DNA of 49,073 nucleotides, taken from Prevotellaceae bacterium UBA2738. Its GTDB lineage: Bacteria > Bacteroidota > Bacteroidia > Bacteroidales > Bacteroidaceae. Position numbers and translations under genes: made by a program. The notes under the pieces were generated by a model. It worked only from the letters and a program-made list of their open reading frames with translations, searched no databases and was not told the origin of the DNA. Shown in pieces: positions 26,518 to 35,030 of this stretch (position 1 is its first letter; each line of letters starts with the position of its first letter). The stretch spans positions 1-49,073 of the forward strand of contig DEJW01000025.1 in the NCBI GenBank assembly GCA_002353585.1. The letters run 5' to 3'.

Positions 26518-27492
26518 TTATTTTTCCCTCTTCATCATCTTGGCGGCATAGGCAAGGAGGGGTTCCTTCTTAGAGTCAGGAAGGTTGACCTTAGCCATAG
26601 CCTGCAGGGCTTGCTGGTAGTAATCCTCCATCTTAGCCTTAGCCATGAGGTCGATGCCGAGTTTGTTATAGAGGGCAGTTACAGCCTTAACCTTCTCGTC
26701 GCGTTTGAAGTCAGTGGCTGCAATCCATCGCTCAAGTTCCTGCTTATCAACCCCTTGAGCTTTCTGCAAGGCATTGATGAGCATATAGGTCTTCTTGTTT
26801 GATGTGATATCACCACCAATCTCCTTGCCAAACACCTTTGGGTCGCCATAAACGTCGAGGAAGTCATCCTGCAACTGGAAGGCAAGTCCCATAGCCTCGC
26901 CAAAGCGATAGAGATTTTCGATATCCTCTTCAGGAGCACCAGCCATGAGAGCACCAATCTTAACGGCACAGGCAAGCAGAACACTGGTCTTGAGACGAAT
27001 CATCTCAAGGTATTCCTGTTCAGCAACATCGTTACGAGTCTCAAAATCAACATCATACTGCTGACCCTCATTTATCTCGATAGCCGTCTGAGTGAAGGTG
27101 GCGAGCACCTTGGCAGCTGTGCCCTCGCCCACCTTGACAGAAGGAGCGAACTGCTGCATCCACTTAAAGGCGAGCACAAGCATATTATCGCCAGAGAGAA
27201 TGGCAGTGTTGGCATTCCACTTCTTGTGAACAGACGGTTTGCCTCGACGCACATCAGCATCATCCATCAAGTCGTCGTGAAGAAGGGTGAAGTTGTGGTA
27301 GGTCTCCAACGCAACAGCCTGAGGCAGAACGTCTTCGCCGTTTTCTTTCCACATCTCATAAGCCATCATCATAAGGGCAGGACGCACTCGTTTGCCACCC
27401 AGAGAGAGCACATAACGAATAGGTTCGTATAAGCCCTTTGGCTCCACCTCTAAAGGCAGGCGCTCGATATAGGCATTGATTTTCTCAGTCAT
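26518..27492 (-). CDS. polyprenyl diphosphate synthase (trans-isoprenyl)
   Basis: A 324-residue trans-prenyltransferase with the two Asp-rich motifs DDLMDD at 73-78 and DDFLD at 209-213, plus LGGKRVRPAL near 31-40. It condenses isopentenyl diphosphate with an allylic diphosphate using Mg2+. The product length (FPP, GGPP or longer) cannot be set from sequence; the residue five before the first motif is Phe, which in related enzymes tends to limit chain length. It would supply quinone side chains or undecaprenyl precursors. It lies 12 bases after porQ in the same direction. Confidence 0.9.
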   Translation of the reverse strand: MTEKINAYIERLPLEVEPKGLYEPIRYVLSLGGKRVRPALMMMAYEMWKENGEDVLPQAVALETYHNFTLLHDDLMDDADVRRGKPSVHKKWNANTAILSGDNMLVLAFKWMQQFAPSVKVGEGTAAKVLATFTQTAIEINEGQQYDVDFETRNDVAEQEYLEMIRLKTSVLLACAVKIGALMAGAPEEDIENLYRFGEAMGLAFQLQDDFLDVYGDPKVFGKEIGGDITSNKKTYMLINALQKAQGVDKQELERWIAATDFKRDEKVKAVTALYNKLGIDLMAKAKMEDYYQQALQAMAKVNLPDSKKEPLLAYAAKMMKREK

Positions 27493-27503
27493 AATAATCA
27501 GAA

Positions 27504-28454
27504 TTATAAGGTAAAGGCAAGATTGACCATGAAACTGGAAGAAGAAACATGATACTTGCCGTATGACACATTAACATTAAATCGCTCAAGATTAAGACCA
27601 GCACCCACACCAAAACCTGCACCATGAGAGGTCTCGCTGCCATTGCCGTCGCTCACCTTCATATCATGGGCACGACGCAGGTTGTAGCCACCAGCGATGT
27701 AAAACTCAGGGGTGAGAATGAGGTCAACACCCAGACAGGCATGCTGAAGGAATGCATAGTCCCAATGACCAAGGTCGCACAGGGTGAGCGACAAGCGGAA
27801 AGGCAGGGATTCGCCCAATCCCTTGGTAATACCCACCATAGCATCAGTAGGCAGACTCTCATACTCATCGTTATAAGCCGAGAGCTGACCACCCAGATTC
27901 TTCAAAACTATAGAAGCCGAGAGGTCGAGGTCAGGGTGATAGTAGTTGAGTCCGAGGTCTATGGCAGCAGCTGTACTGGTGTAGCTACCTATCTTGGAGT
28001 AGATGAACTTACCTCCTACTCCACCAACAAGATTCTTGGCGAGGGTATAGGAAATCATAGGCTCAAAGACAATATCCATAGGTGTGAAATTGCCCAAGTC
28101 TGTATTGTTAGCATCACGCTGCTTGAGCGAGCCGTAGTTAGTGTAAAATATTGAGCCACCAACAGTTAGCTTCTCATTTATAACATGAGTATAGCCTGCT
28201 GTTCCTGTGTGCACTCCGCTCATATAGTTCATATAGCCGAGTGAGACCGTCTGGTGCGAAACAGAAGCGAGCAAGGCTGGATTAGACAATGCCAGCGTGG
28301 CATCATCCTCGATTATGGAGATATTATCGCCACCCAAAGCAGCAGCATGGGCACTGGTGGGAATCTTCAGAAAGGTCATGACCTTCTGACTATCATCTGC
28401 AAGGGCTGCAGTGGTAGTGGCGAAGAATAATATTGCCAAAAGAATTTTTCTCAT
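27504..28454 (-). CDS. porQ: PorQ-like outer-membrane protein, type IX secretion
   Basis: A 316-residue beta-barrel protein with a cleavable signal peptide (about 1-19, cut near ALAD). The segments MTFLKIPTSAHAAALGG and ATLALSNPALL are typical of the PorV/PorQ group (UPF0164-like barrels), and the length and ending with a hydrophobic beta strand (FMVNLAFTL) fit PorQ. PorQ helps anchor the PorZ sortase component of the type IX system at the cell surface. No PorZ or other core por gene is nearby, as usual for Bacteroidetes where these genes are scattered. Confidence 0.83.
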   Translation of the reverse strand: MRKILLAILFFATTTAALADDSQKVMTFLKIPTSAHAAALGGDNISIIEDDATLALSNPALLASVSHQTVSLGYMNYMSGVHTGTAGYTHVINEKLTVGGSIFYTNYGSLKQRDANNTDLGNFTPMDIVFEPMISYTLAKNLVGGVGGKFIYSKIGSYTSTAAAIDLGLNYYHPDLDLSASIVLKNLGGQLSAYNDEYESLPTDAMVGITKGLGESLPFRLSLTLCDLGHWDYAFLQHACLGVDLILTPEFYIAGGYNLRRAHDMKVSDGNGSETSHGAGFGVGAGLNLERFNVNVSYGKYHVSSSSFMVNLAFTL

Positions 28455-28494
28455 CTATAGAATAACGTACGCGCGAGAAAAATATTATATCTCG

Positions 28495-29184
28495 TCATAT
28501 CTCAAAGACTATAGGAATGGCTATCATAGAGCGACAGGGCTTGCCCTTGTCTATGCCTGGTTTCCAGTTTGGCATGAGGCGAGCCACCCTCAGGGCTTCG
28601 TCGTCGAGCAGTTTGCCAGCACTCTGCACCAGTTTCAGGTCAGAGAGCGAGCCGTCTTTGTTTACTATAAAACTTATTATCACCTTGCCCTGCAGCTTTT
28701 GCTTGAGAGCCTGCTCAGGATAATGAAGCTGGGCTGTGAGCCACTTCATAAACTCCACCATGCCACCAGGATACTGGGGCAGTTCCTCAACTATGCGAAG
28801 TACCTCCTCATCGTCGCCATTCAGGTTTATTGGGGGCTCTTCCTCTGTCTGCTCCACATTTTTCTTTTCCTCCTGCTGTTGCACGGGGTCTATGAACTCA
28901 GGGGCTGACTCAGTGGTCTCCTCCACCTTGTTGAGTTGAGCCACCTCGTCACGTTTCTGCTTCTTCTCCTGAGGCAGGGCAGCTGAAATCATATCGTCCT
29001 GTTCCTTGTTCAGCTCAAGGTCCATAGTGTAATCGTCGAATGCCTCGTCGAGCAGGTCGCCGATATTGCGGAAGGGAATGAAAAGTATGGCTATAAAGAA
29101 AAGCGTAACACCAACGAGTGATGCTACGAAGAACACAGGTCGCCTGTGCTCAAGGTCTGCTTTATAGCTTTTCTTTTCTTGCAT
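28495..29184 (-). CDS. energy transducer TonB
   Basis: A 229-residue protein with one N-terminal transmembrane helix (about 18-38), a Glu/Gln/Pro-rich periplasmic region (about 65-125) and a C-terminal TonB domain (about 138-229: QYPGGMVEFMKWLTAQLHYPEQA, GKVIISFIVNKDGSL and AIPIVFEI at the end). It passes proton-motive force from ExbB/ExbD to outer-membrane receptors. No exbB or exbD is adjacent. Between trmB and porQ on the same strand. Confidence 0.92.
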   Translation of the reverse strand: MQEKKSYKADLEHRRPVFFVASLVGVTLFFIAILFIPFRNIGDLLDEAFDDYTMDLELNKEQDDMISAALPQEKKQKRDEVAQLNKVEETTESAPEFIDPVQQQEEKKNVEQTEEEPPINLNGDDEEVLRIVEELPQYPGGMVEFMKWLTAQLHYPEQALKQKLQGKVIISFIVNKDGSLSDLKLVQSAGKLLDDEALRVARLMPNWKPGIDKGKPCRSMIAIPIVFEI

Positions 29185-29215
29185 TGTTGTTTAGGAGTTA
29201 AAGAAGTTAGAGGAG

Positions 29216-29986
29216 TTATACCCCAAACTGCTTGGGTGTCCGCTTGTCACGATGATATGAGCGATAGTCGTCGAGTTCTATCTCCACCTCTGGCTCATGA
29301 AGCTCCAGGGCGCGAGGCAAGCGGAACTTCTGATACTTGATGTTGAGTCCCCGCTCTATCCACATCGACTCGTAGTAGGTCTGGATGGAGAGTATCTGGC
29401 GAGTGTCATCGTCTATTCGCTCATCGTGGTAGAGGTCTGTGGTGCGAAAGAGCAGAGGCAAATTATTCTCATCCACCACATACGAGGTGTAGGTGAAGAG
29501 GAAGTTGGAGTCTGTCTTGAGGTGAATCACTCCCCCATCAACCAGGAAGCGGCGATAGCGCTCAAGGAAGCAGGTGGAAGTGAGGCGCTTACGCGGATTC
29601 TTCATCTGGGGGTCAGAGAAGGTGAGCCATATCTCCTGCACCTCGCCATCGCTGAAGAAACGGTCAATCACCTCGATGTTGGTGCGAAGGAAAGCCACAT
29701 TCTTCAGTCCCTGCTCCAGAGCCTGAGTAGCACCAGTCCACATCCTGGCTCCCTTGATGTCCACACCTATGAAGTTGACATGAGGAAACAGTTTGGCAAG
29801 CTCCACTGTATATTCGCCCTTGCCACATCCCAACTCGAGCACTATGGGGTTGGAGTTATGAAAATATTGTTGTCGCCAACTGCCCTTCATCTCAAAAGGC
29901 ACGTTGTCGACAACACTATATGGATACTGGAACACATTCTCATAGCGTTCCATATCAGCAAACTTAGCGAGTTTTCCCTTTCCCAT
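29216..29986 (-). CDS. trmB: tRNA (guanine-N7)-methyltransferase
   Basis: A 256-residue SAM-dependent methyltransferase. Motif I ELGCGKGEYTVELA lies near 51-64, followed by FIGVDIKGARMWTGA and the family motif IWLTFSDPQMKNPRKR. It forms m7G46 in the variable loop of tRNAs. The ATG overlaps the stop of the DUF975 gene (TAATG), so translation is coupled. Confidence 0.94.
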   Translation of the reverse strand: MGKGKLAKFADMERYENVFQYPYSVVDNVPFEMKGSWRQQYFHNSNPIVLELGCGKGEYTVELAKLFPHVNFIGVDIKGARMWTGATQALEQGLKNVAFLRTNIEVIDRFFSDGEVQEIWLTFSDPQMKNPRKRLTSTCFLERYRRFLVDGGVIHLKTDSNFLFTYTSYVVDENNLPLLFRTTDLYHDERIDDDTRQILSIQTYYESMWIERGLNIKYQKFRLPRALELHEPEVEIELDDYRSYHRDKRTPKQFGV

Positions 29987-30588
29987 TAAATAACTGGTTG
30001 AGCTTCTTCTTTCAGGTCTTCATAGAAATGAGACACTGCTGCATTCACATAAGGAGTAAGGAAGATGAACCCTATGCCCAGAGTGAGGACAGAGAGTATA
30101 GCCCAGCCTATGAAGCTGAGATAGAGCAGGAAGAGGTCCATCTTGTGACCCTGCATCATCTGCATACTCTTCTCTATCGCCTCGTTGTTCTTTATTTCAG
30201 GGTTATCCTTCAGTATGTATGAAGTCATGGCATAAGAAAATGCTTTGATGATGCCTGGAATGATGAGCAAGAGACTCCAAAGGAAGATATACACCTTCTG
30301 AAGCAGCATGGTGCAGAAGATACGGAGGAAATCCTTGTAACCATCAAACATGCGCGAGATGTCGAGCTTCTCGCCACGAACCAGCATAAGGAACATGATG
30401 GCGAAGCCCCACTCCAACGGTATCATGGCAAGACTCCACAGAGTCTCAAAACCAAAGGTCACCCCTGACAGACACACGGGAGCAGCAGCTATCAGCACAC
30501 TATAGATAATGGTAGAGATAGCAGCATCAGCCCAGTTGCCCTTGAGTGTGTCGAGCGCCCTGTTCTTGTAATTTGATATAGAATCCAT
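29986..30588 (-). CDS. DUF975 family integral membrane protein
   Basis: A 200-residue protein with a cytoplasmic N-terminus (NYKNRALDTLKGNWADA, the usual opening of the family) and about four to five membrane segments (near 23-45, 50-68, 95-118, 150-180). Function unknown; DUF975 proteins are widespread in Firmicutes and Bacteroidetes. It is coupled to trmB by overlapping stop and start. Confidence 0.82.
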   Translation of the reverse strand: MDSISNYKNRALDTLKGNWADAAISTIIYSVLIAAAPVCLSGVTFGFETLWSLAMIPLEWGFAIMFLMLVRGEKLDISRMFDGYKDFLRIFCTMLLQKVYIFLWSLLLIIPGIIKAFSYAMTSYILKDNPEIKNNEAIEKSMQMMQGHKMDLFLLYLSFIGWAILSVLTLGIGFIFLTPYVNAAVSHFYEDLKEEAQPVI

Positions 30589-30639
30589 AGTGGTATTAAT
30601 GTAAACTGTGTTCCGAGCTCTGTCAATGGTCTTTACACC

Positions 30640-30749
30640 CCTCTCGGTCTCCCCGTTGGCGGGTAGCAGAAACGCCTGAGAGCTTCGCTCGAAGAACTAT
30701 GAACTATGAACTATGAACTGTGAACTATGAACTGTGAACTATGAACTAT
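30640..30749 (-). repeat. heptamers, family A, eight copies, reaching into ilvE
   Basis: Eight perfect-phase heptamers (gaactat or gaactgt on the plus strand) run from 30694 to 30749. The last copy supplies the TAG stop codon of ilvE (30746-30748). Before them, 30640-30693 holds another repetitive-looking block with gagagcttcgctcg, similar in style to 23478-23550. Confidence 0.92.
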
Positions 30750-31762
30750 TCTATCACCACACGAGTCCAACCGTGAACGTCAGGCTCTGTGCCATACTGT
30801 ATGCCACGAAGCTTGGTATAGAGTTTCTCTGACCAAGGACCTGGCTTGTCGCCAAAGCTGTAAGTCTTGCCTGTCTCCAGGTCGTCAATCTTAGATATTG
30901 GAGAGATAACAGCTGCAGTGCCACAAGCACCAGCCTCCTCAAAGGTTGAGAGCTCCTCCTCAGGTATCTGGCGACGCTCCACCTTCATGCCCAGATCCTC
31001 AGCCAGCTGCATGAGCGACTTGTTGGTGATAGAAGGAAGAATAGAGGTTGACTTAGGAGTGACATAGGTGTTGTTTTTAATGCCAAAGAAGTTGGCTGCA
31101 CCACACTCGTCAATGTACTTCTTCTCCTTAGCGTCGAGGTAGAACTCACAGGCATAGCCCAGGTCGTGAGCCTTCTTGTTAGCCTGCATAGAAGCGGCAT
31201 AGTTGCCACCCACCTTATATATACCTGTGCCCAGAGGAGCTGAACGGTCATGCTCGCGAATGATAACATAAGGGTTGGTAGAGAAACCACCCTTGAAGTA
31301 TGGTCCTACTGGAGTAACAAAGATGAGGAACAGATACTCAGTAGCTGGATGAACACCCACCTGAGCCGATGTGCCAATGAGCAGTGGACGGATGTAGAGT
31401 GTTGCACCACTCTCGTAAGGTGGAATGAACTCCTGGTTAAGGCGAACCACCTTGTCAACCATAGCGTTGAACTTCTCAGTAGGCAGTTCAGGCATCAGTA
31501 TGCCACGACATGTGGACTGCAGGCGGGCTGCATTCTCGTCAGAACGGAACACCCTAACCTTGCCGTCAGGACAGCGATAAGCCTTCAGTCCCTCGAAAGC
31601 CTCCTGACCATAGTGCAGACAGGTAGCTGCCATGTGCATGTTGATGGTCTCTTCTGAAGAAACCTCTATCTCACCCCACTTGCCGTCGCGATACCAGCAA
31701 CGAACGTTGTAATTAGTCTTACGGTAACCAAAACCCAGGTTACCCCAATCAAGTTCTGCCAT
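30746..31762 (-). CDS. ilvE: branched-chain amino-acid aminotransferase
   Basis: A 338-residue fold-type IV PLP enzyme from the ATG at 31762 (MAELDWGNLGFGY). The longer frame to 31807 starts near the predicted transcription start and is rejected. HYGQEAFEGLKAYR near the N-terminus, the Lys-containing GTGIYKVGGNYAAS that binds PLP, and FEEAGACGTAAVISPI are class II BCAT motifs. It transaminates Leu, Ile and Val with 2-oxoglutarate in the cytoplasm. It has its own promoter. The stop codon is part of a heptamer repeat. Confidence 0.95.
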   Translation of the reverse strand: MAELDWGNLGFGYRKTNYNVRCWYRDGKWGEIEVSSEETINMHMAATCLHYGQEAFEGLKAYRCPDGKVRVFRSDENAARLQSTCRGILMPELPTEKFNAMVDKVVRLNQEFIPPYESGATLYIRPLLIGTSAQVGVHPATEYLFLIFVTPVGPYFKGGFSTNPYVIIREHDRSAPLGTGIYKVGGNYAASMQANKKAHDLGYACEFYLDAKEKKYIDECGAANFFGIKNNTYVTPKSTSILPSITNKSLMQLAEDLGMKVERRQIPEEELSTFEEAGACGTAAVISPISKIDDLETGKTYSFGDKPGPWSEKLYTKLRGIQYGTEPDVHGWTRVVIE

Positions 31763-31811
31763 TTTCTTTTGTATTGTTAAATTGTTAGTTTTATCCGTTT
31801 TCAACAAGATG

Positions 31812-31842
31812 CAAAATTATAAATAATTTTCCAACAAACAAA
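31812..31842 (-). promoter_or_regulatory. promoter of ilvE
   Basis: Minus strand: TTTG (31839-31842), 19-bp spacer, TAATTTTG (31812-31819). The start would be near 31805, giving a leader of about 43 bases to the ATG at 31762. Confidence 0.75.
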
Positions 31843-32171
31843 GGAAAACTCACTTTTTTAATTTCTTTTAGACAAAAAGCAATCAAAAACCAAGCGAAGC
31901 CGAGTGAATACTCAGCCCAAAACCTATACTACAGCCCATAGCCACCAAGCTATCAGCCAAGAAGACAAAGCTTTTAGCCATGAAAGCAAAGCCCCTGAAC
32001 AGAGGAGCTTTGCCTCCACCCAAAATTAACTAGCTAATTTAACGAATTAACTAGTTAATTTTAAGAATTTACTAGTTAATTCCAGATAAAAGCATAGCTT
32101 CTGCAACCAGAAACCATGCCACCAGTCGTAAAAGCTATGAAACCCTGCACAGATACTTAGCCTCAGGACAC
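31843..32171. other. non-coding stretch with several repeat types
   Basis: No gene. 31890-32020 is rich in agcc and aagc words (cagcccaaaac, cagcccatagcc, cagccaagaag, cttttagccatg, aaagcaaagcccc), suggesting degenerate repeats. The 21-bp palindrome array lies at 32024-32081. 32085-32140 contains aaaagcatagctt and its approximate inverse gtaaaagctatg. Confidence 0.6.
32024..32081. promoter_or_regulatory. three 16-bp palindromes at exact 21-bp spacing
   Basis: Copies aattaactagctaatt (32024-32039), aattaactagttaatt (32045-32060, a perfect palindrome) and aatttactagttaatt (32066-32081), each followed by a 5-bp spacer. A 21-bp period is two helical turns, so all copies face the same side of the DNA, as in an operator array. 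It lies about 180-240 bp upstream of the ilvE promoter and downstream of the outer-membrane protein gene. A simple tandem repeat without function is also possible. Confidence 0.6.
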
Positions 32172-32199
32172 AAAAAAGGCTCGAACCTAAGTCCGAGCC
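32172..32199 (-). terminator. terminator after the outer-membrane protein gene
   Basis: Arms ggctcg (32178-32183) and cgagcc (32194-32199), with a run of six T on the minus strand after the stem (32172-32177). It is in the right place for the gene ending at 32242. Confidence 0.75.
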
Positions 32200-32241
32200 C
32201 TAATAATCTATGCTTTTAGATAAATCCTAAACTTTCTTTAT

Positions 32242-32799
32242 TTAGAAGTTGTAGTAAGCACCGAATGTGATACCGTTGAAGAGACGGAAACCTACGTTGT
32301 TAGCGTGATATGTATCCTTCATCCACTCGTGGTTGTAGTACAGACCCTCACCAAGGTGAGAAACGAGAGTAACCTTTGGACTTACATTGTAAGCTATACC
32401 AGGAGTGATGCTAATACCCAACTGGTTCTCATTGTTTGATACACCCTGATAGTGACATGTTACATACTCGATACCACCATCAACGAATGCGAAGAAGTTA
32501 CCAGCCTTAACGAACTTGTAACGAACGTAAGGGTTGATCTCGAATGCATTAGCGCTGTACTTGTCGCCACCGAGCTTCTTATTCAACTTCTCACTTGCAT
32601 AAGTGTAACCAATAGACAAAGCTACATCAAACTTGTCGTTGAGTGAGTAACCAACCTCTGGCTGAATGGTAAAGTTCTTTTCTGTACCTACGCCATTAGT
32701 GTGAGATGATGTGAAACCTACTTCACCACCTGCCCACCACTGGGCGTTTGCTGTCAAAGTTGCTGCAGCCATAACTGCCATCATAAAAATCTTTTTCAT
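32242..32799 (-). CDS. small outer-membrane beta-barrel protein
   Basis: A 185-residue protein from the ATG at 32799, with signal peptide MKKIFMMAVMAAATLTANAQ cut after Ala-Gln. The upstream ATG at 32865 adds a basic non-signal stretch and is rejected. The mature part alternates hydrophobic and polar residues in about eight strands and ends in a barrel-closing strand TFGAYYNF, as in OmpX/OprF-N or porin_fam beta-barrel proteins. Ligand or role unknown. A single-gene unit with its own promoter, a leader of about 100 bases, and a terminator. Confidence 0.85.
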   Translation of the reverse strand: MKKIFMMAVMAAATLTANAQWWAGGEVGFTSSHTNGVGTEKNFTIQPEVGYSLNDKFDVALSIGYTYASEKLNKKLGGDKYSANAFEINPYVRYKFVKAGNFFAFVDGGIEYVTCHYQGVSNNENQLGISITPGIAYNVSPKVTLVSHLGEGLYYNHEWMKDTYHANNVGFRLFNGITFGAYYNF

Positions 32800-32905
32800 A
32801 ATTTCAATGTTTTTATAGTCCCCTACTCGATTAAAGGTTTTCGGGTTTCCCTTTTTATATCTCATTCAAATGTTTTTGCTGATTTATATTTTTGCTTTGC
32901 TGATG

Positions 32906-32938
32906 CAAATTTATGAACTTTTTCTTTATTCTGCCAAA
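32906..32938 (-). promoter_or_regulatory. promoter of the outer-membrane barrel gene
   Basis: Minus strand: TTTG (32935-32938), 21-bp spacer, TAAATTTG (32906-32913). The start would be near 32899, leaving a leader of about 100 bases (32800-32899) that could hold post-transcriptional control. Confidence 0.7.
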
Positions 32939-33048
32939 TAAATTAAGAGATTTTTGATAAATTCCACTGTTTTTCTGTTAATTTTTAACCTTCATTCACA
33001 TTTGAGACGCAAAAAACTATAAATTTACACAAGAAATATACAAAAACA

Positions 33049-33083
33049 AAAGAGGACAGAGCTAAAAAAACTCTGTCCTCTTT
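33049..33083 (-). terminator. strong terminator after topB
   Basis: A perfect 13-bp inverted repeat (arms 33049-33061 and 33071-33083, loop ctaaaaaaa) is followed on the minus strand by a T-rich run. It closes the xseB-topB run and, together with the barrel-gene promoter at 32906-32938, separates the two units. Confidence 0.88.
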
Positions 33084-33121
33084 AAGGTCTGATAGTTAAG
33101 TGCGTATTCTATAGCGTTTTA

Positions 33122-35029
33122 CTACTTATCAGTGATGGTGAGTTTGCGATTAGAATTATCAGCCAGCACCTGATTGACTATATCAGTTATCTGCTGCTTC
33201 AGCTCGTTGATAAACGTGGCAGCATCATACTTCTGGTGCTCTATATCGCGAAGCTTCTTCTCCCACAGACCAGTGAGTTCAGGCGACTTGAGCAGTTCCT
33301 CGTGTATGAGGTCGATGAGTTCTATGCCAGTAGGTGTGGCAACCACTCGCTTGCGCTCTCTGCGAATATAGTGACGCTTGAATAATGTTTCTATAATGTT
33401 CGCGCGCGAGGAAGGTCTGCCTATGCCATTCTCCTTCATAGCAGCACGGAGTTCCTCATTATCCACAAACTTGCCTGCTGTCTCCATAGCCCTGAGCAGG
33501 GTTGCCTCAGTATAATAAGGTGGAGGGGTGGTCTGCTTTTCTGTAAGGGTTGGCTGATGAGGTCCCTTCTCACCCTTTACGAAGGTGGGAAGTAAAGACT
33601 CACCCCCTGCCCCTCTCTTGGAGAGAGGGGTGTCATTTGCTTCTTCTGGGGTGTCTTCTGGTGATTGTTCCCCTCTCTCCAAGAGAGGGGTTAGGGGTGA
33701 GTCTGCCATACAAACTCTATACCCTTCTTCCAGAATTTCCTTACCTGAGGTCTTGAAAGCCACATCATCCACCTTACCCTCAACAGTGGTGGTGGAGAAT
33801 TTGCAATCAGGATAGAAGACAGCTATAAAACGGCGAGCCACCAGATCATAGACATTACGCTCCATATCACTAAGACCAGCTGGCACCACTCCTGTAGGGA
33901 TGATAGCATGGTGGTCAGTAACCTTAGAGTTGTCAAACACCTTCTTGCTCTTCTTCAGGGGTTTGCCACCTATGGCACGAATGAGGTCGGCATAGGGAGC
34001 CACACCATTAAACTTTACCTGATAGACACCATTGAGCGTCTGAGGACATTTCTTATATATATCATCAGTAAGGTACTGGGTGTCAACTCGTGGATAGGTA
34101 GTAACCTTCTTCTCATACAGACTCTGGATGAGCGAGAGAGTGGTCTCAGCAGTGTAAGAGAACTTCTTGTTGCACTCCACCTGAAGCGTGGTGAGGTCAA
34201 AGAGCTGGGGAGGTTTCTCTGTGCCAGACTTCTTGGTCACATTCGTTATCTCAAACTCCTTATCCTGTATCGTCTTGAAAGCCTCTTCACCCTCTTCCTT
34301 AGAGGTAAACTTACCCTTAGAAGCTGTGAAGAGAGTATCACGATAAATGGTGGAGAGCACCCAGTAAGGCTCTGGCTTGAAGTTGTCTATCTCCTTCTGA
34401 CGATTTACGATAATGGCGAGAGTTGGAGTCTGCACCCTGCCAATAGAGAGCACACCTGCCCCACCCTTGCGAGTGCGACTGTTGTCACCATACTTGATGG
34501 TATAGAGACGAGTGGCATTCATGCCAAGAAGCCAGTCGCCTATGGCACGAGAGAGACCAGCCAGATAGAGTGGCTCGTATTCTTTCTGCTCTTTAAGGGA
34601 AGAGAAGCCCTCACGAATAGCCTCTTCAGTAAGAGAGGAAATCCACAAACGCTTGACAGGACACTTGACACCTGCCTTCTGCATAACCCATCGCTGAATG
34701 AGTTCACCCTCCTGACCAGCATCACCACAGTTTACTATCTCATCAGCCTCCTTAAAGAGTTTCTCGACAATAGCAAACTGTTTCTTGATATGGTCTTGCT
34801 CTATGAGTTTGATGCCAAAGCGTGAAGGAATCATAGGCAGAGAGCCCAGCGACCAGTGTTTCCACATATCCTGATAGTCGTTAGGTTCCTTGAGAGTGCA
34901 CAGATGACCATAGGTCCAAGTGACCTGATAGCCGTTGCCCTCGATGTATCCGTCACGAGAACTCCTGGCACCAAGCACATTGGCTATCTCACGAGCCACA
35001 CTGGGTTTCTCAGCAATACAAACAATCAT
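33122..35029 (-). CDS. topB: DNA topoisomerase III
   Basis: A 635-residue type IA topoisomerase. TOPRIM starts with AEKPSVAR at 6-13 and has CGDAGQEGEL at 101-110; SIGRVQTPTLA follows near 196, and the active-site Tyr is Tyr312 in TTYPRVDTQYL. No C-terminal zinc fingers. It decatenates and removes negative supercoils. Residues about 440-490 (Pro, Leu, Glu, Arg, Gly rich) are encoded by a pair of C-rich inverted repeats (33597-33703) and look like an in-frame insertion between domains. Last gene of the operon-like run; it starts next to the heptamers that end cmk. Confidence 0.93.
   Translation of the reverse strand: MIVCIAEKPSVAREIANVLGARSSRDGYIEGNGYQVTWTYGHLCTLKEPNDYQDMWKHWSLGSLPMIPSRFGIKLIEQDHIKKQFAIVEKLFKEADEIVNCGDAGQEGELIQRWVMQKAGVKCPVKRLWISSLTEEAIREGFSSLKEQKEYEPLYLAGLSRAIGDWLLGMNATRLYTIKYGDNSRTRKGGAGVLSIGRVQTPTLAIIVNRQKEIDNFKPEPYWVLSTIYRDTLFTASKGKFTSKEEGEEAFKTIQDKEFEITNVTKKSGTEKPPQLFDLTTLQVECNKKFSYTAETTLSLIQSLYEKKVTTYPRVDTQYLTDDIYKKCPQTLNGVYQVKFNGVAPYADLIRAIGGKPLKKSKKVFDNSKVTDHHAIIPTGVVPAGLSDMERNVYDLVARRFIAVFYPDCKFSTTTVEGKVDDVAFKTSGKEILEEGYRVCMADSPLTPLLERGEQSPEDTPEEANDTPLSKRGAGGESLLPTFVKGEKGPHQPTLTEKQTTPPPYYTEATLLRAMETAGKFVDNEELRAAMKENGIGRPSSRANIIETLFKRHYIRRERKRVVATPTGIELIDLIHEELLKSPELTGLWEKKLRDIEHQKYDAATFINELKQQITDIVNQVLADNSNRKLTITDK
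33597..33703. repeat. paired 34-bp inverted C-rich repeats inside topB
   Basis: Block 1 (33597-33630, gactcaccccctgcccctc and on) is the near-perfect inverse of block 2 (33670-33703). Each block is itself palindromic around cttgg/ccaag. The whole segment keeps the topB frame. It resembles the REP-like ORF-embedded repeats known from Bacteroidetes and related to 22440-22478. Confidence 0.85.
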
Positions 35030-35030
35030 A

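Noticed and set aside
32178..32199. ggctcgaacc sequence as a tRNA T-arm
   Set aside because: It is a simple hairpin followed by six T on the minus strand at the end of a gene, thus a terminator.
33908..34825. 305-codon plus-strand ORF inside topB
   Set aside because: Antisense shadow; the minus frame carries all topoisomerase motifs.
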